Positions 1-7,859 of a stretch of DNA of 48,047 nt are shown piece after piece (position 1 is the first letter of the stretch; each line of letters starts with the position of its first letter). The stretch covers positions 1-48,047 of the forward strand of contig NZ_CAMPHV010000043.1 of NCBI RefSeq assembly GCF_946886105.1, given 5' to 3'. The stretch comes from an uncultured Pseudomonas sp. (GTDB lineage Bacteria > Pseudomonadota > Gammaproteobacteria > Pseudomonadales > Pseudomonadaceae). The notes under the pieces were generated by a model. The model was not told the origin of the DNA, did no database searches, and was given only the letters and a program-made list of their open reading frames with translations. The position numbers were made by a program, and so were the translations under genes.

Positions 1-1767
1 GGGCTGGGCGTAATAGATGCCGAAGGTGCCGAGCACCTGATCGTGATCATCCTTGAACGGCAGCGACCAGCAGGCATGCAGACCGGCCGCCTTGGTCAGC
101 TCGCGATAGTCGCGCCAATAGGGGTGTTGGCCGAGGTCTTCGGTAATGGTCAATTCGCCGCTGCAGGCGGCATGCCCGCAGGCACCGACTTCCGGCGCCG
201 CCTGGATGCCATCGATGGCCTGGCAATAACTGGCGGGCAGGCTGGGCGCGCTGGCCACGTGCAGGCAGCGCTGCGGGTCCAACAGCATGATCGAAACCAG
301 CATATGCGGGTTGAGGTCCTGCAGGCGCCGGCTGATGTCATCGAGAACCTGCGTTAGCGGGTGGCGCGCCAACAGCTTGTCGAGCACGGCATTACGGGCG
401 CCTTGCAGTTCTTGCTGTTGAAAGCCTTCATGGATATCGCGCAGGCTGCCGCGCAGGCTGTTGTCGGCCCGGCTGTGCGCCAGTTGCAGTTCGACCCGGC
501 GAATCTGCCCCTGGCGGGTCGCGACACGGTACTCGTCGCGCACACTGTTTTGCTTGCCGCCGATAATGGCATCGATCTGTTCGGTCAGCCGGGCGCTGTC
601 TTCGGCATGGAGAAACTGCGCTAACGGTCGGCCCAGGCATTCATCGCCGGGATAGCCGCTGAGTTGTTCCCAGGCCGGGTTGTAGAACGTCAGGTGGCCT
701 CGGGCGTCGGCGAGGAAAATCACATCGCTCAGTTGTTCGACCATATCGCGGAAGCGCTCTTCGCTGGCGTGCAGCTCGCGGTAGATGCGCTTTTGTTCGC
801 TGAGGTCGATATCGATGCAATACAACTCCAATTGGTCGTGGGTATTGCGCAGCATCGAATGGCTGGAGAACACCCAGATCGGCTTGCCGTCCTTGCGTTG
901 CAGCTGCACCTCGGCGGCCTGGATCGCCGGACCGCCGAGCAGCCAGCTATTGATCGCCGCCACGACATGGGCGCGCCCCGCGCTCGGCACTATCAGTTCT
1001 TCCAGGCGTTTGCCCATGGCCTCCTGCATGCTGTAGCCATACAGCTGAGTGCTCGCCTGGTTCCAATAGATCACCCGGCGTTCGCGGTCGTAGCCTTGCA
1101 CGGCGATGCGCGGGGTGCGCTCGAAGAGTTGCCGGAAGCGCTGTTCGCTCTCGCGTAACGCCGCTTCGTCGCGCTTCTGGTTGCTGATGTCCTGCACGGT
1201 GCCGAGGACCTGGCCACTGCTATCGACCTCTCCGCGCAGCAGCAACCAACTGCAATGGGGCTGTTGCGGCTGGTGGAGGCGGGCGCTGATCAATAGCGGT
1301 TGCCGCTCTTCGAACAAGGCTTGCAAGGCGCGCTGCACGGCTGGGCGTTCGGCCGGGTGCAGCCAGGCGAGCAACTGTTCCGTGCTGCTGAACCCATCCT
1401 CCGCTGGGCGCGCCAATAGCCGCAGGGCCTCTTCGCTCCAGTGCAAACGTCCGTCGTATTGCCAGTAGCCCAGGCCTGCCGTGTGCTGGGTTTGTTGCAG
1501 CAGGCGGGTATTGCGGCTCAGCTCGTCGAGCAAGCGCTGTTGCGCGCGGCGGTCGCGGTAGCTGAGAAACAGGATCAGCAAGCTGCTGAGCAGAATGAAC
1601 AACAGGCCTTTGAGGGTTTGCAGACGGCTGGTCAGCAGGGCGTCGCCGCTCAGCGCATTCAGCAAATAGTCGCTGCCCAGAATCCAGGCGCTGCTGAACA
1701 GGGCGTAGATGGCGGCCACACGTAACGGGCATACAAGATCGGATCGCATCCTTAGCATCGCCTGCAT
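1..1767 (-). CDS. PAS/GAF-domain membrane sensor protein (3' end outside window)
   Basis: An open minus-strand frame runs off the left edge without a stop, so only the N-terminal 589 codons are visible. Two hydrophobic stretches near residues 15-35 and 50-66 suggest a membrane anchor. Three PAS-like blocks follow: a weak one around 90-180, one with the phrase RVIYWNQASTQLYGYS, and one with LTFYNPAWEQLSGYPGDECL, linked by EQKRIYREL and ESEQRFRQLFER boundaries. The last 150 codons look like a GAF domain (SIMLLDPQRCLHVASAPSLP, then HPYWRDYRELTKAAGLHACW, then VLGTFGIYY). In this family the unseen end usually carries GGDEF and EAL domains, so a cyclic-di-GMP role is likely but inferred; a histidine kinase is the alternative. 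In-frame ATGs lie at 1767, 1758 and 1749, none with a good ribosome site, so the start is uncertain. It is divergent from the metal operon. Confidence 0.75.
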   Translation of the reverse strand, partial: MQAMLRMRSDLVCPLRVAAIYALFSSAWILGSDYLLNALSGDALLTSRLQTLKGLLFILLSSLLILFLSYRDRRAQQRLLDELSRNTRLLQQTQHTAGLGYWQYDGRLHWSEEALRLLARPAEDGFSSTEQLLAWLHPAERPAVQRALQALFEERQPLLISARLHQPQQPHCSWLLLRGEVDSSGQVLGTVQDISNQKRDEAALRESEQRFRQLFERTPRIAVQGYDRERRVIYWNQASTQLYGYSMQEAMGKRLEELIVPSAGRAHVVAAINSWLLGGPAIQAAEVQLQRKDGKPIWVFSSHSMLRNTHDQLELYCIDIDLSEQKRIYRELHASEERFRDMVEQLSDVIFLADARGHLTFYNPAWEQLSGYPGDECLGRPLAQFLHAEDSARLTEQIDAIIGGKQNSVRDEYRVATRQGQIRRVELQLAHSRADNSLRGSLRDIHEGFQQQELQGARNAVLDKLLARHPLTQVLDDISRRLQDLNPHMLVSIMLLDPQRCLHVASAPSLPASYCQAIDGIQAAPEVGACGHAACSGELTITEDLGQHPYWRDYRELTKAAGLHACWSLPFKDDHDQVLGTFGIYYAQP

Positions 1768-1924
1768 ACGACTGAATAGGGCGCGTCGCACAGCCGCTCA
1801 CCCATGAGTGAAAGAGTCTAGCAGTCGCTCGGCTTTACCGTTGGGCGTGAATGGGCAACCCATTCGGGGCTCGCGCGGGTCCCCCAACTTGGCGACGGCT
1901 ACGGCTGCTGTTAGAGTCGCGGCC

Positions 1925-2314
1925 ATGAACCGGACTCGCCTTAACCGCCCATTGCTGGCCTGGATGCTGTATTTCAGCGTGCTGTTCAGCGCGCTCGCTT
2001 GCAGCATCGGCCATGGCCAGATGGCCGGTTTGCAGCTCAGCGGGCTGGACGGCGTCTATTGTGGCGGTGTGCTGGGCGGCTCCTTGAGCGGCGATTTGGC
2101 CGATAGCGGCATAGCTGGCACCAATCCGGCCACCGGGTTTGCCTGCTCGCTGTGTTCCAGCTTCGTCGGCCTGGCCCTGGCGGCGTTCTTCGGTTTGCTC
2201 GGCCTGCTGCCGATGCGTCAACCGCGACTCAGTCCTCGACCTTGGCGGGCCGGCCTACCGGTCCGCTACCTCTGGCCTTCGGCCAATCCCCGCGCTTCCC
2301 CCTTGCTGGCTTGA
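1925..2314 (+). CDS. DUF2946 family protein, probable metal-related membrane protein
   Basis: This 129-residue protein begins with an arginine-rich stretch and one hydrophobic segment (residues about 9-30, LLAWMLYFSVLFSALACSIG), then a small glycine/serine-rich region ending in a CSLCSSF motif and a second hydrophobic segment (VGLALAAFFGLLGLLP). The two-segment plan and the C-x-x-C-S-S-F motif fit DUF2946, a family often found beside copper genes. I chose ATG 1925 rather than an upstream in-frame ATG at 1808, because the extra 39 residues look non-coding and the family starts close to the first hydrophobic segment. It lies 101 bases upstream of the TonB-dependent receptor and is probably the first gene of that operon. 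Its molecular role is unknown. Confidence 0.8.
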   Translation: MNRTRLNRPLLAWMLYFSVLFSALACSIGHGQMAGLQLSGLDGVYCGGVLGGSLSGDLADSGIAGTNPATGFACSLCSSFVGLALAAFFGLLGLLPMRQPRLSPRPWRAGLPVRYLWPSANPRASPLLA

Positions 2315-2415
2315 CTGTCGCCTGCGTCGGGCCCCTTGGCCGTGTCGCAGATCCAATCAAATACCAGCGTTTTCCGGCGCCTGCCCGGGCCGAAGGCCAT
2401 GACTTGGGGAAGTCC

Positions 2416-4461
2416 ATGCGTCAGTTACCCGTTATCAGCCTGCTGGCCGTCAGCGTCTGCCTGGCCGGCTCCGCTTATGCCGAACACCTCGAACTGGAAG
2501 ACAGCACCGTAGTCGGTCAGAAGTTACACGATGCCACTGCACCCGATATCCGCGAAAAGCGCGCCGAGTTCGCACGGATTCCCGGCGGTGTGGCTCTGGT
2601 GGATGCGGAAACCTACAAGACCGGGCGCGCCAGTTCGCCCCAGGATGCCCTGGGTCAGGCCACCGGGGTGTATATCCAATCGCGCTCCGGCGCCGAGGAG
2701 TCGCGCCTGTCGATTCGTGGCTCGGGCTTGCAGCGCACCTTTCACCAACGCGGCATCCTGCTGATGCAGGACGGTGCACCCTTGAACCTGGCCGATGGCA
2801 GCGGTGATTTCCAGGCCATCGAGCCCATCGCCCTCGACCATATAGAGGTGCTGCGCGGCGCCAATGCTTGGCGCTATGGCGCGGCCAACCTGGGTGGCGC
2901 GATCAATTTTGTCACCCCAACTGGCAAGACCGCGCCGAATGTCCAGGTGCGTGCCGAGGCCGGCAGCTTCGATTACCAGCGCCTGTTCGGCGCCGTGGCG
3001 CAGGACTTTGGCGGTTGGGACGCTTATCTGAGCTTTTCCGATTATGCACAGGACGGTTTCCGCGACCACGCGCGCCAGGAGAACCAGCGCTACTTCGCCA
3101 ATCTCGGCGGGCGGATCAACGAGCGGCTGTCGACCCGTTTCTATTTCAGCCATGTGGAAACCGACTCGGAAATACCTGGCAGCCTGACCAAGGCGCAGTT
3201 GCGCCGTAACCCCGAGCAGGCAGCCGCAAGCACGGTGATTGGCGATAACAAGCGCGACTTTACCCTCAACCGCATCGGCAATATCACCACCCTGCAGTTG
3301 GATGCCCGGCACAGCCTGGAGCTATCGAGCTTCTACAGCGAGAAGTCGCTGTGGCACCCGATCTTTCAGGTGCTGGAAGTGGACAGCGAGGACTTCGGTG
3401 TGCGCCTGACCCATAAATGGCATAACGATCAAGGCTGGCGCTGGAGCGGTGGGGTGGAGGCGCTGCAAGGGCGCAACCAGGCGGCAAACTACGTCAACGT
3501 CCAGGGCAAACGCGGCAATCAGGTCGATCGACAAGTGCAGACCGCACGCAGCTTGAACGCTTTCGGCGAGTTGGAAGTGCCTTTGGCCGAGGACTGGGCG
3601 CTGATCGGCGGATTGGCCTGGTTGCACAGTGAGCGCGATCTCGACGATAAGCTGAAAAGCAGCTTCAACTTCGTGGGTATTCCCATCGGTTTTCAGGACA
3701 ACTCGTTCAACAAGAGCTACAGCGCGCGCACCGGTCGTATTGGCCTGCGCCATGACCTTACCGAGGGCGTGCAGCTATTCGGCAACCTCAGCCAGAGCTA
3801 CGAACCGCCGACCTTCAGCGAGTTGACCGGCGGCGCCATCGTCAGCGAGAACGATGCACAGAAAGCCACCACCCTGGAGGTCGGTATGCGCTTCCAGCAG
3901 GGCGGCCTCGATCTGGATCTGGCGCTGTACCGCAGCGAAATTCGCGACGAACTGCTGAACTACGTCAACCCGAACAACCCGACCCAGGCATTCACCATCA
4001 ACGCCGACCGCACCCTGCATCAGGGGATCGAATTCGGTGGGGCTTGGCAACTGGGCGAGCTGGTGTTGCGCGGCCAGTACCTATTCAACGATTTTCGTTT
4101 CGACAACGATGCCGACTACGGCAATAACCGCATCGCCGGGGTGCCCAGCCACTACCTCAAGGGCGAAGCGCTGTGGCAACGAGATGGCTGGTACGCCGGG
4201 CCGACCTTTGAATGGGTGCCGGTGCGCTATGCCGCCGATCATGCTGAGTCACTCTATGCCGAAAGCTATGCGATCTGGGGGCTCAAGGGCGGTTACCGGC
4301 CGCGCGAAGGTCTGGGCTTCTTCATCGAGGGTCGCAACCTCTCCGACAAAACCTATATCGCCACCACCGGTGTCGTGGCCAACGCCAGGGGGCAGGATGC
4401 CGCGCTCTTTATGCCGGGTGATGGTCGCAGCCTGTATGCCGGTCTGGAGTGGCGGCTATGA
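2416..4461 (+). CDS. TonB-dependent outer-membrane receptor (YncD/CntO-like), probable metal or metallophore uptake
   Basis: The product is 681 residues. A signal peptide ends at about residue 22 (VCLAGSAYA). A TonB-box-like stretch (DSTVVG) follows, then a plug domain (about 45-165) with RLSIRGSGLQRTFHQRGI and IEVLRGANAWRYGAANLGGA, then a 22-strand-type barrel rich in alternating aromatic residues, ending YAGLEWRL. Such receptors bring metal complexes across the outer membrane using TonB-ExbBD energy. The plug resembles the YncD/CntO/PA4837 group, as I remember it. ATG 2416 is chosen because it directly precedes the signal peptide and has GGGGAAG upstream; an in-frame start at 2152 would overlap DUF2946. 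Neighbours suggest copper, but the substrate cannot be read from the sequence and iron chelates remain possible. No Fur box is visible upstream. Confidence 0.9.
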   Translation: MRQLPVISLLAVSVCLAGSAYAEHLELEDSTVVGQKLHDATAPDIREKRAEFARIPGGVALVDAETYKTGRASSPQDALGQATGVYIQSRSGAEESRLSIRGSGLQRTFHQRGILLMQDGAPLNLADGSGDFQAIEPIALDHIEVLRGANAWRYGAANLGGAINFVTPTGKTAPNVQVRAEAGSFDYQRLFGAVAQDFGGWDAYLSFSDYAQDGFRDHARQENQRYFANLGGRINERLSTRFYFSHVETDSEIPGSLTKAQLRRNPEQAAASTVIGDNKRDFTLNRIGNITTLQLDARHSLELSSFYSEKSLWHPIFQVLEVDSEDFGVRLTHKWHNDQGWRWSGGVEALQGRNQAANYVNVQGKRGNQVDRQVQTARSLNAFGELEVPLAEDWALIGGLAWLHSERDLDDKLKSSFNFVGIPIGFQDNSFNKSYSARTGRIGLRHDLTEGVQLFGNLSQSYEPPTFSELTGGAIVSENDAQKATTLEVGMRFQQGGLDLDLALYRSEIRDELLNYVNPNNPTQAFTINADRTLHQGIEFGGAWQLGELVLRGQYLFNDFRFDNDADYGNNRIAGVPSHYLKGEALWQRDGWYAGPTFEWVPVRYAADHAESLYAESYAIWGLKGGYRPREGLGFFIEGRNLSDKTYIATTGVVANARGQDAALFMPGDGRSLYAGLEWRL

Positions 4462-4507
4462 CATCCCCATCGCGCACTCACTGGATCGCTGAGCTTGGAG
4501 CCGAACA

Positions 4508-5884
4508 ATGAAAGCCACCTCCCCATCGTTCTATAACCTGGCCTGGCGTTGGCATTTTTACGCCGGGTTGTTCGTCATCCCCTTTATGATCCTGCTGTCT
4601 CTGACTGGGATTATCTACCTGTTCAAGCCGCAGCTGGATCGGCTGATGTATTCCGAACTGCTCGAGGTGCCGGTTGCCGCGCAGCTCAGCAGCGCCGACC
4701 AACAGTTGCAGGCGCTACGTCAGAACTACCCACAGGCCACGCTGAAGAAGTACTTGCCGCCGGTTGCCGCGGGGCACAGCGCGCAATTCGTGATCGGCGA
4801 CGGCGAGCGGACCCTGAATGTCTTCGTCGATCCTTATCGGGCCGAACTATTGGGCAGCCAGGACGCGGACAACAACCTGCAAACCATCGTCCGCACCCTG
4901 CACGGCGACCTGATGGTCGGCACGCTCGGCGATCGCCTGATCGAACTGGCGGCCGGTTGGGGCATCGTCCTGGTGGTCTCCGGTTTGTACCTCTGGTGGC
5001 CGCGCGGCAGCGTTGGCGCCGGCGTGTTGTGGCCGCGCCTGAGCGCGCGCGGGCGCTTGCTGTGGCGTGATTTGCATGCGGTGACCGGGTTCTGGGGCTC
5101 GCTGTTGCTGTTGTTCATGCTGCTGACCGGGATGACCTGGACCGGCTTCTGGGGCGCGCAGTTCGCCGGCGCCTGGAACCACTTTCCCGCGGCGATGTGG
5201 GACCAGGTGCCTGAGTCCGGCCAGTTCGCCGGCAGCCTCAACGACAGCAGCCAGCAGACGGTGGCCTGGGCGGTGGAAACCACGCCGCTACCGGCTTCTG
5301 ACCCTCATGCCGCGCATAGCGGACACGGGGCGACCGAGGCTGCGACGCCCGCGGCGCAAATCAGTTTGCAGCAGGTGGTCGACACCGCTGCCGCCCGCGG
5401 CGTGCAACCCGGCTACAGCATTACCTGGCCCAAGGGCGCGCAGGGGGTGTTCAGCATCGCCCTGTTCGCCGACGATCCACGCAACGATGCCACCCTGCAC
5501 CTCGATCAATACAGCGGCGCGGTGCTCGCCGATGTGCGCTGGAAGGATTACGGCGCGGTCGCGCGCACCGTGGAAACCGGGGTCATGCTGCACGAGGGCA
5601 AGCTGTTCGGTTTGGCCAATCAGCTGCTGATGCTGCTGGTCTGTCTGATGATCCTGTTCGGTGCCGTCAGTGGCCTGGTGCTCTGGTGGATGCGCCGTCC
5701 GCCGGGACGTTTCGGCGTGCCGCCGCTGCGCCATGATTTGCCGCGTTGGAAGACCGCGGTGGTGGTCATGGCGCTGCTGGGCATCGCCTTTCCGTTGGTT
5801 GGGGGCTCGCTGGTGCTGATCGGGGGGCTCGATTGGCTGTTTTCGCGTGTCGTCGCGCCGCGCCGCATGGCCAGCAATGCCTGA
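4508..5884 (+). CDS. PepSY-associated transmembrane protein with His-rich loop
   Basis: This 458-residue inner-membrane protein has the PepSY_TM plan: a first helix at about 20-40 (FYAGLFVIPFMILLSLTGII), a periplasmic PepSY-like region, a helix pair at about 140-215 containing RDLHAVTGFWGSLLLLFMLL, a second large periplasmic loop, and helices near 370-395 and 415-445. The second loop carries a histidine-rich stretch at residues about 262-275 (SDPHAAHSGHGATE) that could bind metal. Family members sit beside TonB-dependent receptors and are thought to take part in ferric or cupric complex reduction or transfer. It follows the receptor gene by 46 bases with a GGAG site before ATG 4508, so it is in the same operon. 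Reductase activity is inference only. Confidence 0.88.
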   Translation: MKATSPSFYNLAWRWHFYAGLFVIPFMILLSLTGIIYLFKPQLDRLMYSELLEVPVAAQLSSADQQLQALRQNYPQATLKKYLPPVAAGHSAQFVIGDGERTLNVFVDPYRAELLGSQDADNNLQTIVRTLHGDLMVGTLGDRLIELAAGWGIVLVVSGLYLWWPRGSVGAGVLWPRLSARGRLLWRDLHAVTGFWGSLLLLFMLLTGMTWTGFWGAQFAGAWNHFPAAMWDQVPESGQFAGSLNDSSQQTVAWAVETTPLPASDPHAAHSGHGATEAATPAAQISLQQVVDTAAARGVQPGYSITWPKGAQGVFSIALFADDPRNDATLHLDQYSGAVLADVRWKDYGAVARTVETGVMLHEGKLFGLANQLLMLLVCLMILFGAVSGLVLWWMRRPPGRFGVPPLRHDLPRWKTAVVVMALLGIAFPLVGGSLVLIGGLDWLFSRVVAPRRMASNA

Positions 5885-5951
5885 TGGCCGCGTTGAGTGA
5901 TTTGCTAGCCGTTATTTGTCGCGGACTCGATCCGCTTATGGAGATCTGCTT

Positions 5952-6416
5952 ATGTCGTTGAGAAAAATTCTGTTGCTGAGCGCATTACTGGGCGCTGGCC
6001 TGCCGGTCCATGCCCATGACCAGACCCAGGGCCAATTGCATATCGAGCACCCCTGGTCGCGCGAAATGCCGCCGGTCGCGCCTACGGCCGCGGTGTACTT
6101 CGTCGTCCATAACAACGGCGACCAGGCGGACCGCTTGCTGAGCCTGGACACTCCCGTGGCGGGCAAGGCCGAGCTGCATGAGCATGTGCATGCCGATGGC
6201 GTGATGAAGATGCAGCAGGTCCCGGCCGTGGAAATCCCGGCTGGCGGCGAGGTCCGGTTCGAGCCCATGGGCTATCACGTGATGCTGTTCGACGTGAAGC
6301 AACAGGCCAAGGCGGGGGAGCGCTTCCCGCTGACGCTGACCTTCGAAAAGGCCGGGGTAGTCGAGTTGGATGTGGCGGTGCAAAAAGAGCCGCCGGCCGC
6401 CGAGCACGCCCATTAA
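5952..6416 (+). CDS. Periplasmic copper chaperone, PCuAC family
   Basis: The protein has 154 residues: a signal peptide (about 1-22, ending PVHAHD) and one PCuAC domain. The family copper motif H-x10-M-x21-H-x-M is present exactly: the His of LHEHVH, ten residues on the Met of MKMQQ, twenty-one on the His and Met of GYHVML. PCuAC proteins carry Cu(I) in the periplasm and deliver it, for example to the CuA centre of cytochrome oxidase. The C-terminus ends in EHAH, which may add a metal ligand. ATG 5952 is preceded by GGAG at 5940 and begins the signal peptide; an in-frame ATG at 5916 would spoil it. As last gene of the operon it is the best evidence that the upstream receptor handles copper. 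Confidence 0.9.
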   Translation: MSLRKILLLSALLGAGLPVHAHDQTQGQLHIEHPWSREMPPVAPTAAVYFVVHNNGDQADRLLSLDTPVAGKAELHEHVHADGVMKMQQVPAVEIPAGGEVRFEPMGYHVMLFDVKQQAKAGERFPLTLTFEKAGVVELDVAVQKEPPAAEHAH

Positions 6417-6437
6417 ACGGCCTGCTAGCAGGCCGTT
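6416..6437 (+). terminator. Palindrome at the end of the metal operon
   Basis: A perfect 22-base palindrome with 11-bp arms (AACGGCCTGCT and its complement) overlaps the last base of the PCuAC stop codon. There is no long T run, so it may be a weak terminator or an mRNA 3'-end stabiliser. Confidence 0.45.
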
Positions 6438-6504
6438 GTAGCCCGGATGCAATCCGGGGGCGGTTATGTGGCCGACATCGCTCCCCGGATTGCATCCGGG
6501 CTAC
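6438..6504. repeat. REP-like inverted repeat, copy 1
   Basis: Two perfect 21-base arms beginning GTAGCCCGGATGCAATCCGG are arranged as an inverted repeat around a 25-base centre. The same element occurs at 39466-39533. It fills the gap between the convergent PCuAC and pilR genes, the usual setting for Pseudomonas REP/BIME elements. Confidence 0.85.
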
Positions 6505-6519
6505 GAAAGCAGGATAGGC

Positions 6520-7857
6520 CTAGTCGATACCGAGTTTCTTCAGGCGGTAACGCATCGAACGAAAGGTCAGCCCCAGACGCTGCGCCGCCGCGGTGCGGTT
6601 CCAGCGGGTTTCTTCGAGCGCTTGCATGATCAGCTTGCGCTCGATGTTCTCCAGGTAATCCTCCAGGTCGTCGATCTGCGCCAGATTGGCTTCGCCGTTC
6701 TCCGTCGGGCCGCAGCTGTCGGCCAGGCGCAGGTCGCTGGCATTGATGCGGTCGTCTTCGCACAGCGTGTAGGCGCGCTCGAGCATGTTCTCCAGCTCGC
6801 GCACGTTGCCGGGGAAACGATAGCTTTTGAGCTTTTCCAGGGCGTCGGGGTCGAGCTTGGCCGGCATCAGGCCCGGGCCTTCGGCCAGGCGCTTGAGCAT
6901 CGCTTCGGCGAGCAGGCCGATATCCTCGCGGCGTTCGCGCAGGGACGGCACGCGTAATTCGATGACGTTGAGGCGGTAGTACAGGTCCTGGCGGAAACGC
7001 CCGGCAGCCACCTCGGCGGCCAGATCTTTGTGGGTCGCGCAGAGAATGCGCACATCCACCACGTTCTCCTGTTGCCCGCCGACCGCGCGTACGGCTTTTT
7101 CCTGGATCGCCCGCAGCAGTTTGACCTGCATCGGCAGCGGTAGATCGGCCACTTCATCGAGGAACAGGGTGCCGCCATTGGCCGCCTGGAACAGGCCCTG
7201 TTTGTCCTCGATGGCACCGGTGAAGCTGCCGCGCTTGTGGCCGAAGAATTCGCTTTCCATCAGCTCGGTGGGAATGGCGCCGCAGTTGACCGGTACGAAC
7301 ATTTGTTCGCTACGCGGGCCCTGGTCGTGGATCAGGCGCGCCACCAACTCCTTGCCGCTACCGGATTCGCCGCTGATATACACCGGCGCCTGGCTGCGTG
7401 CGAGCTTGTGAATCTGTTTACGTAGCGCACGCATCGGCGGCGACTCGCCGAGCAGGCGGCTGTCCATCGGCGTGTCGTCGGCGCTGGCGGTATGCAGGCG
7501 CAAGGCGGAATTGACCAGCTCGCGCAGGCGGGTGAGATCGACCGGCTTGGTGAGAAAGTCGAAAGCTCCGGCCTTGAGCGCATTGATCGCGGTGTCCAGG
7601 CTGCCGTAGGCGGTGATCATCGCCACCGGCACCTGTGGATGGCGCTGCAGGATGTGTTGCACCAGGTCCATGCCGGTGCCATCGGGCAGGCGCATATCAG
7701 TCAGGCACAGGTCGAACGGCTCTTTGGCCAACCACTCGCGCGCTTCTTTGACGTTGCGCGCACTGCGGGTGTCGAGTTTCATGCGCCCCAGGGTGATTTC
7801 CAGGAGTTCGCGGATATCGGGTTCGTCGTCGACGATCAGGGCTCTCTGGCGGGTCAT
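6520..7857 (-). CDS. pilR: Type IV pilus response regulator PilR (sigma-54 activator)
   Basis: This is a 445-residue NtrC-type regulator. The receiver domain (1-125) has the DD pair in LIVDDEPDI, phospho-acceptor Asp54 in LTDMRLPDG and Lys in FLTKPVDL. The AAA+ domain (about 135-370) has Walker A GESGSGKE, the sigma-54 contact loop GSFTGA and Walker B GGTLFLDEVADL. The C-terminal Fis-type helix-turn-helix is NRTAAAQRLGLTFRSMRYRL. Length and sequence match P. aeruginosa PilR closely. It is phosphorylated by PilS and switches on pilA through RNA polymerase with sigma-54; a matching promoter is seen at 27669. ATG 7857 is used: it lies two bases after the pilS stop, and an in-frame TTG at 7863 is less likely. 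Confidence 0.97.
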   Translation of the reverse strand: MTRQRALIVDDEPDIRELLEITLGRMKLDTRSARNVKEAREWLAKEPFDLCLTDMRLPDGTGMDLVQHILQRHPQVPVAMITAYGSLDTAINALKAGAFDFLTKPVDLTRLRELVNSALRLHTASADDTPMDSRLLGESPPMRALRKQIHKLARSQAPVYISGESGSGKELVARLIHDQGPRSEQMFVPVNCGAIPTELMESEFFGHKRGSFTGAIEDKQGLFQAANGGTLFLDEVADLPLPMQVKLLRAIQEKAVRAVGGQQENVVDVRILCATHKDLAAEVAAGRFRQDLYYRLNVIELRVPSLRERREDIGLLAEAMLKRLAEGPGLMPAKLDPDALEKLKSYRFPGNVRELENMLERAYTLCEDDRINASDLRLADSCGPTENGEANLAQIDDLEDYLENIERKLIMQALEETRWNRTAAAQRLGLTFRSMRYRLKKLGID

Positions 7858-7859
7858 GG

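Noticed and set aside
1220..1801. Minus-strand open frame of 193 codons at the left edge
   Set aside because: The parallel frame holding PAS and GAF motifs runs without a stop from 1800 to the window edge and is the real gene.
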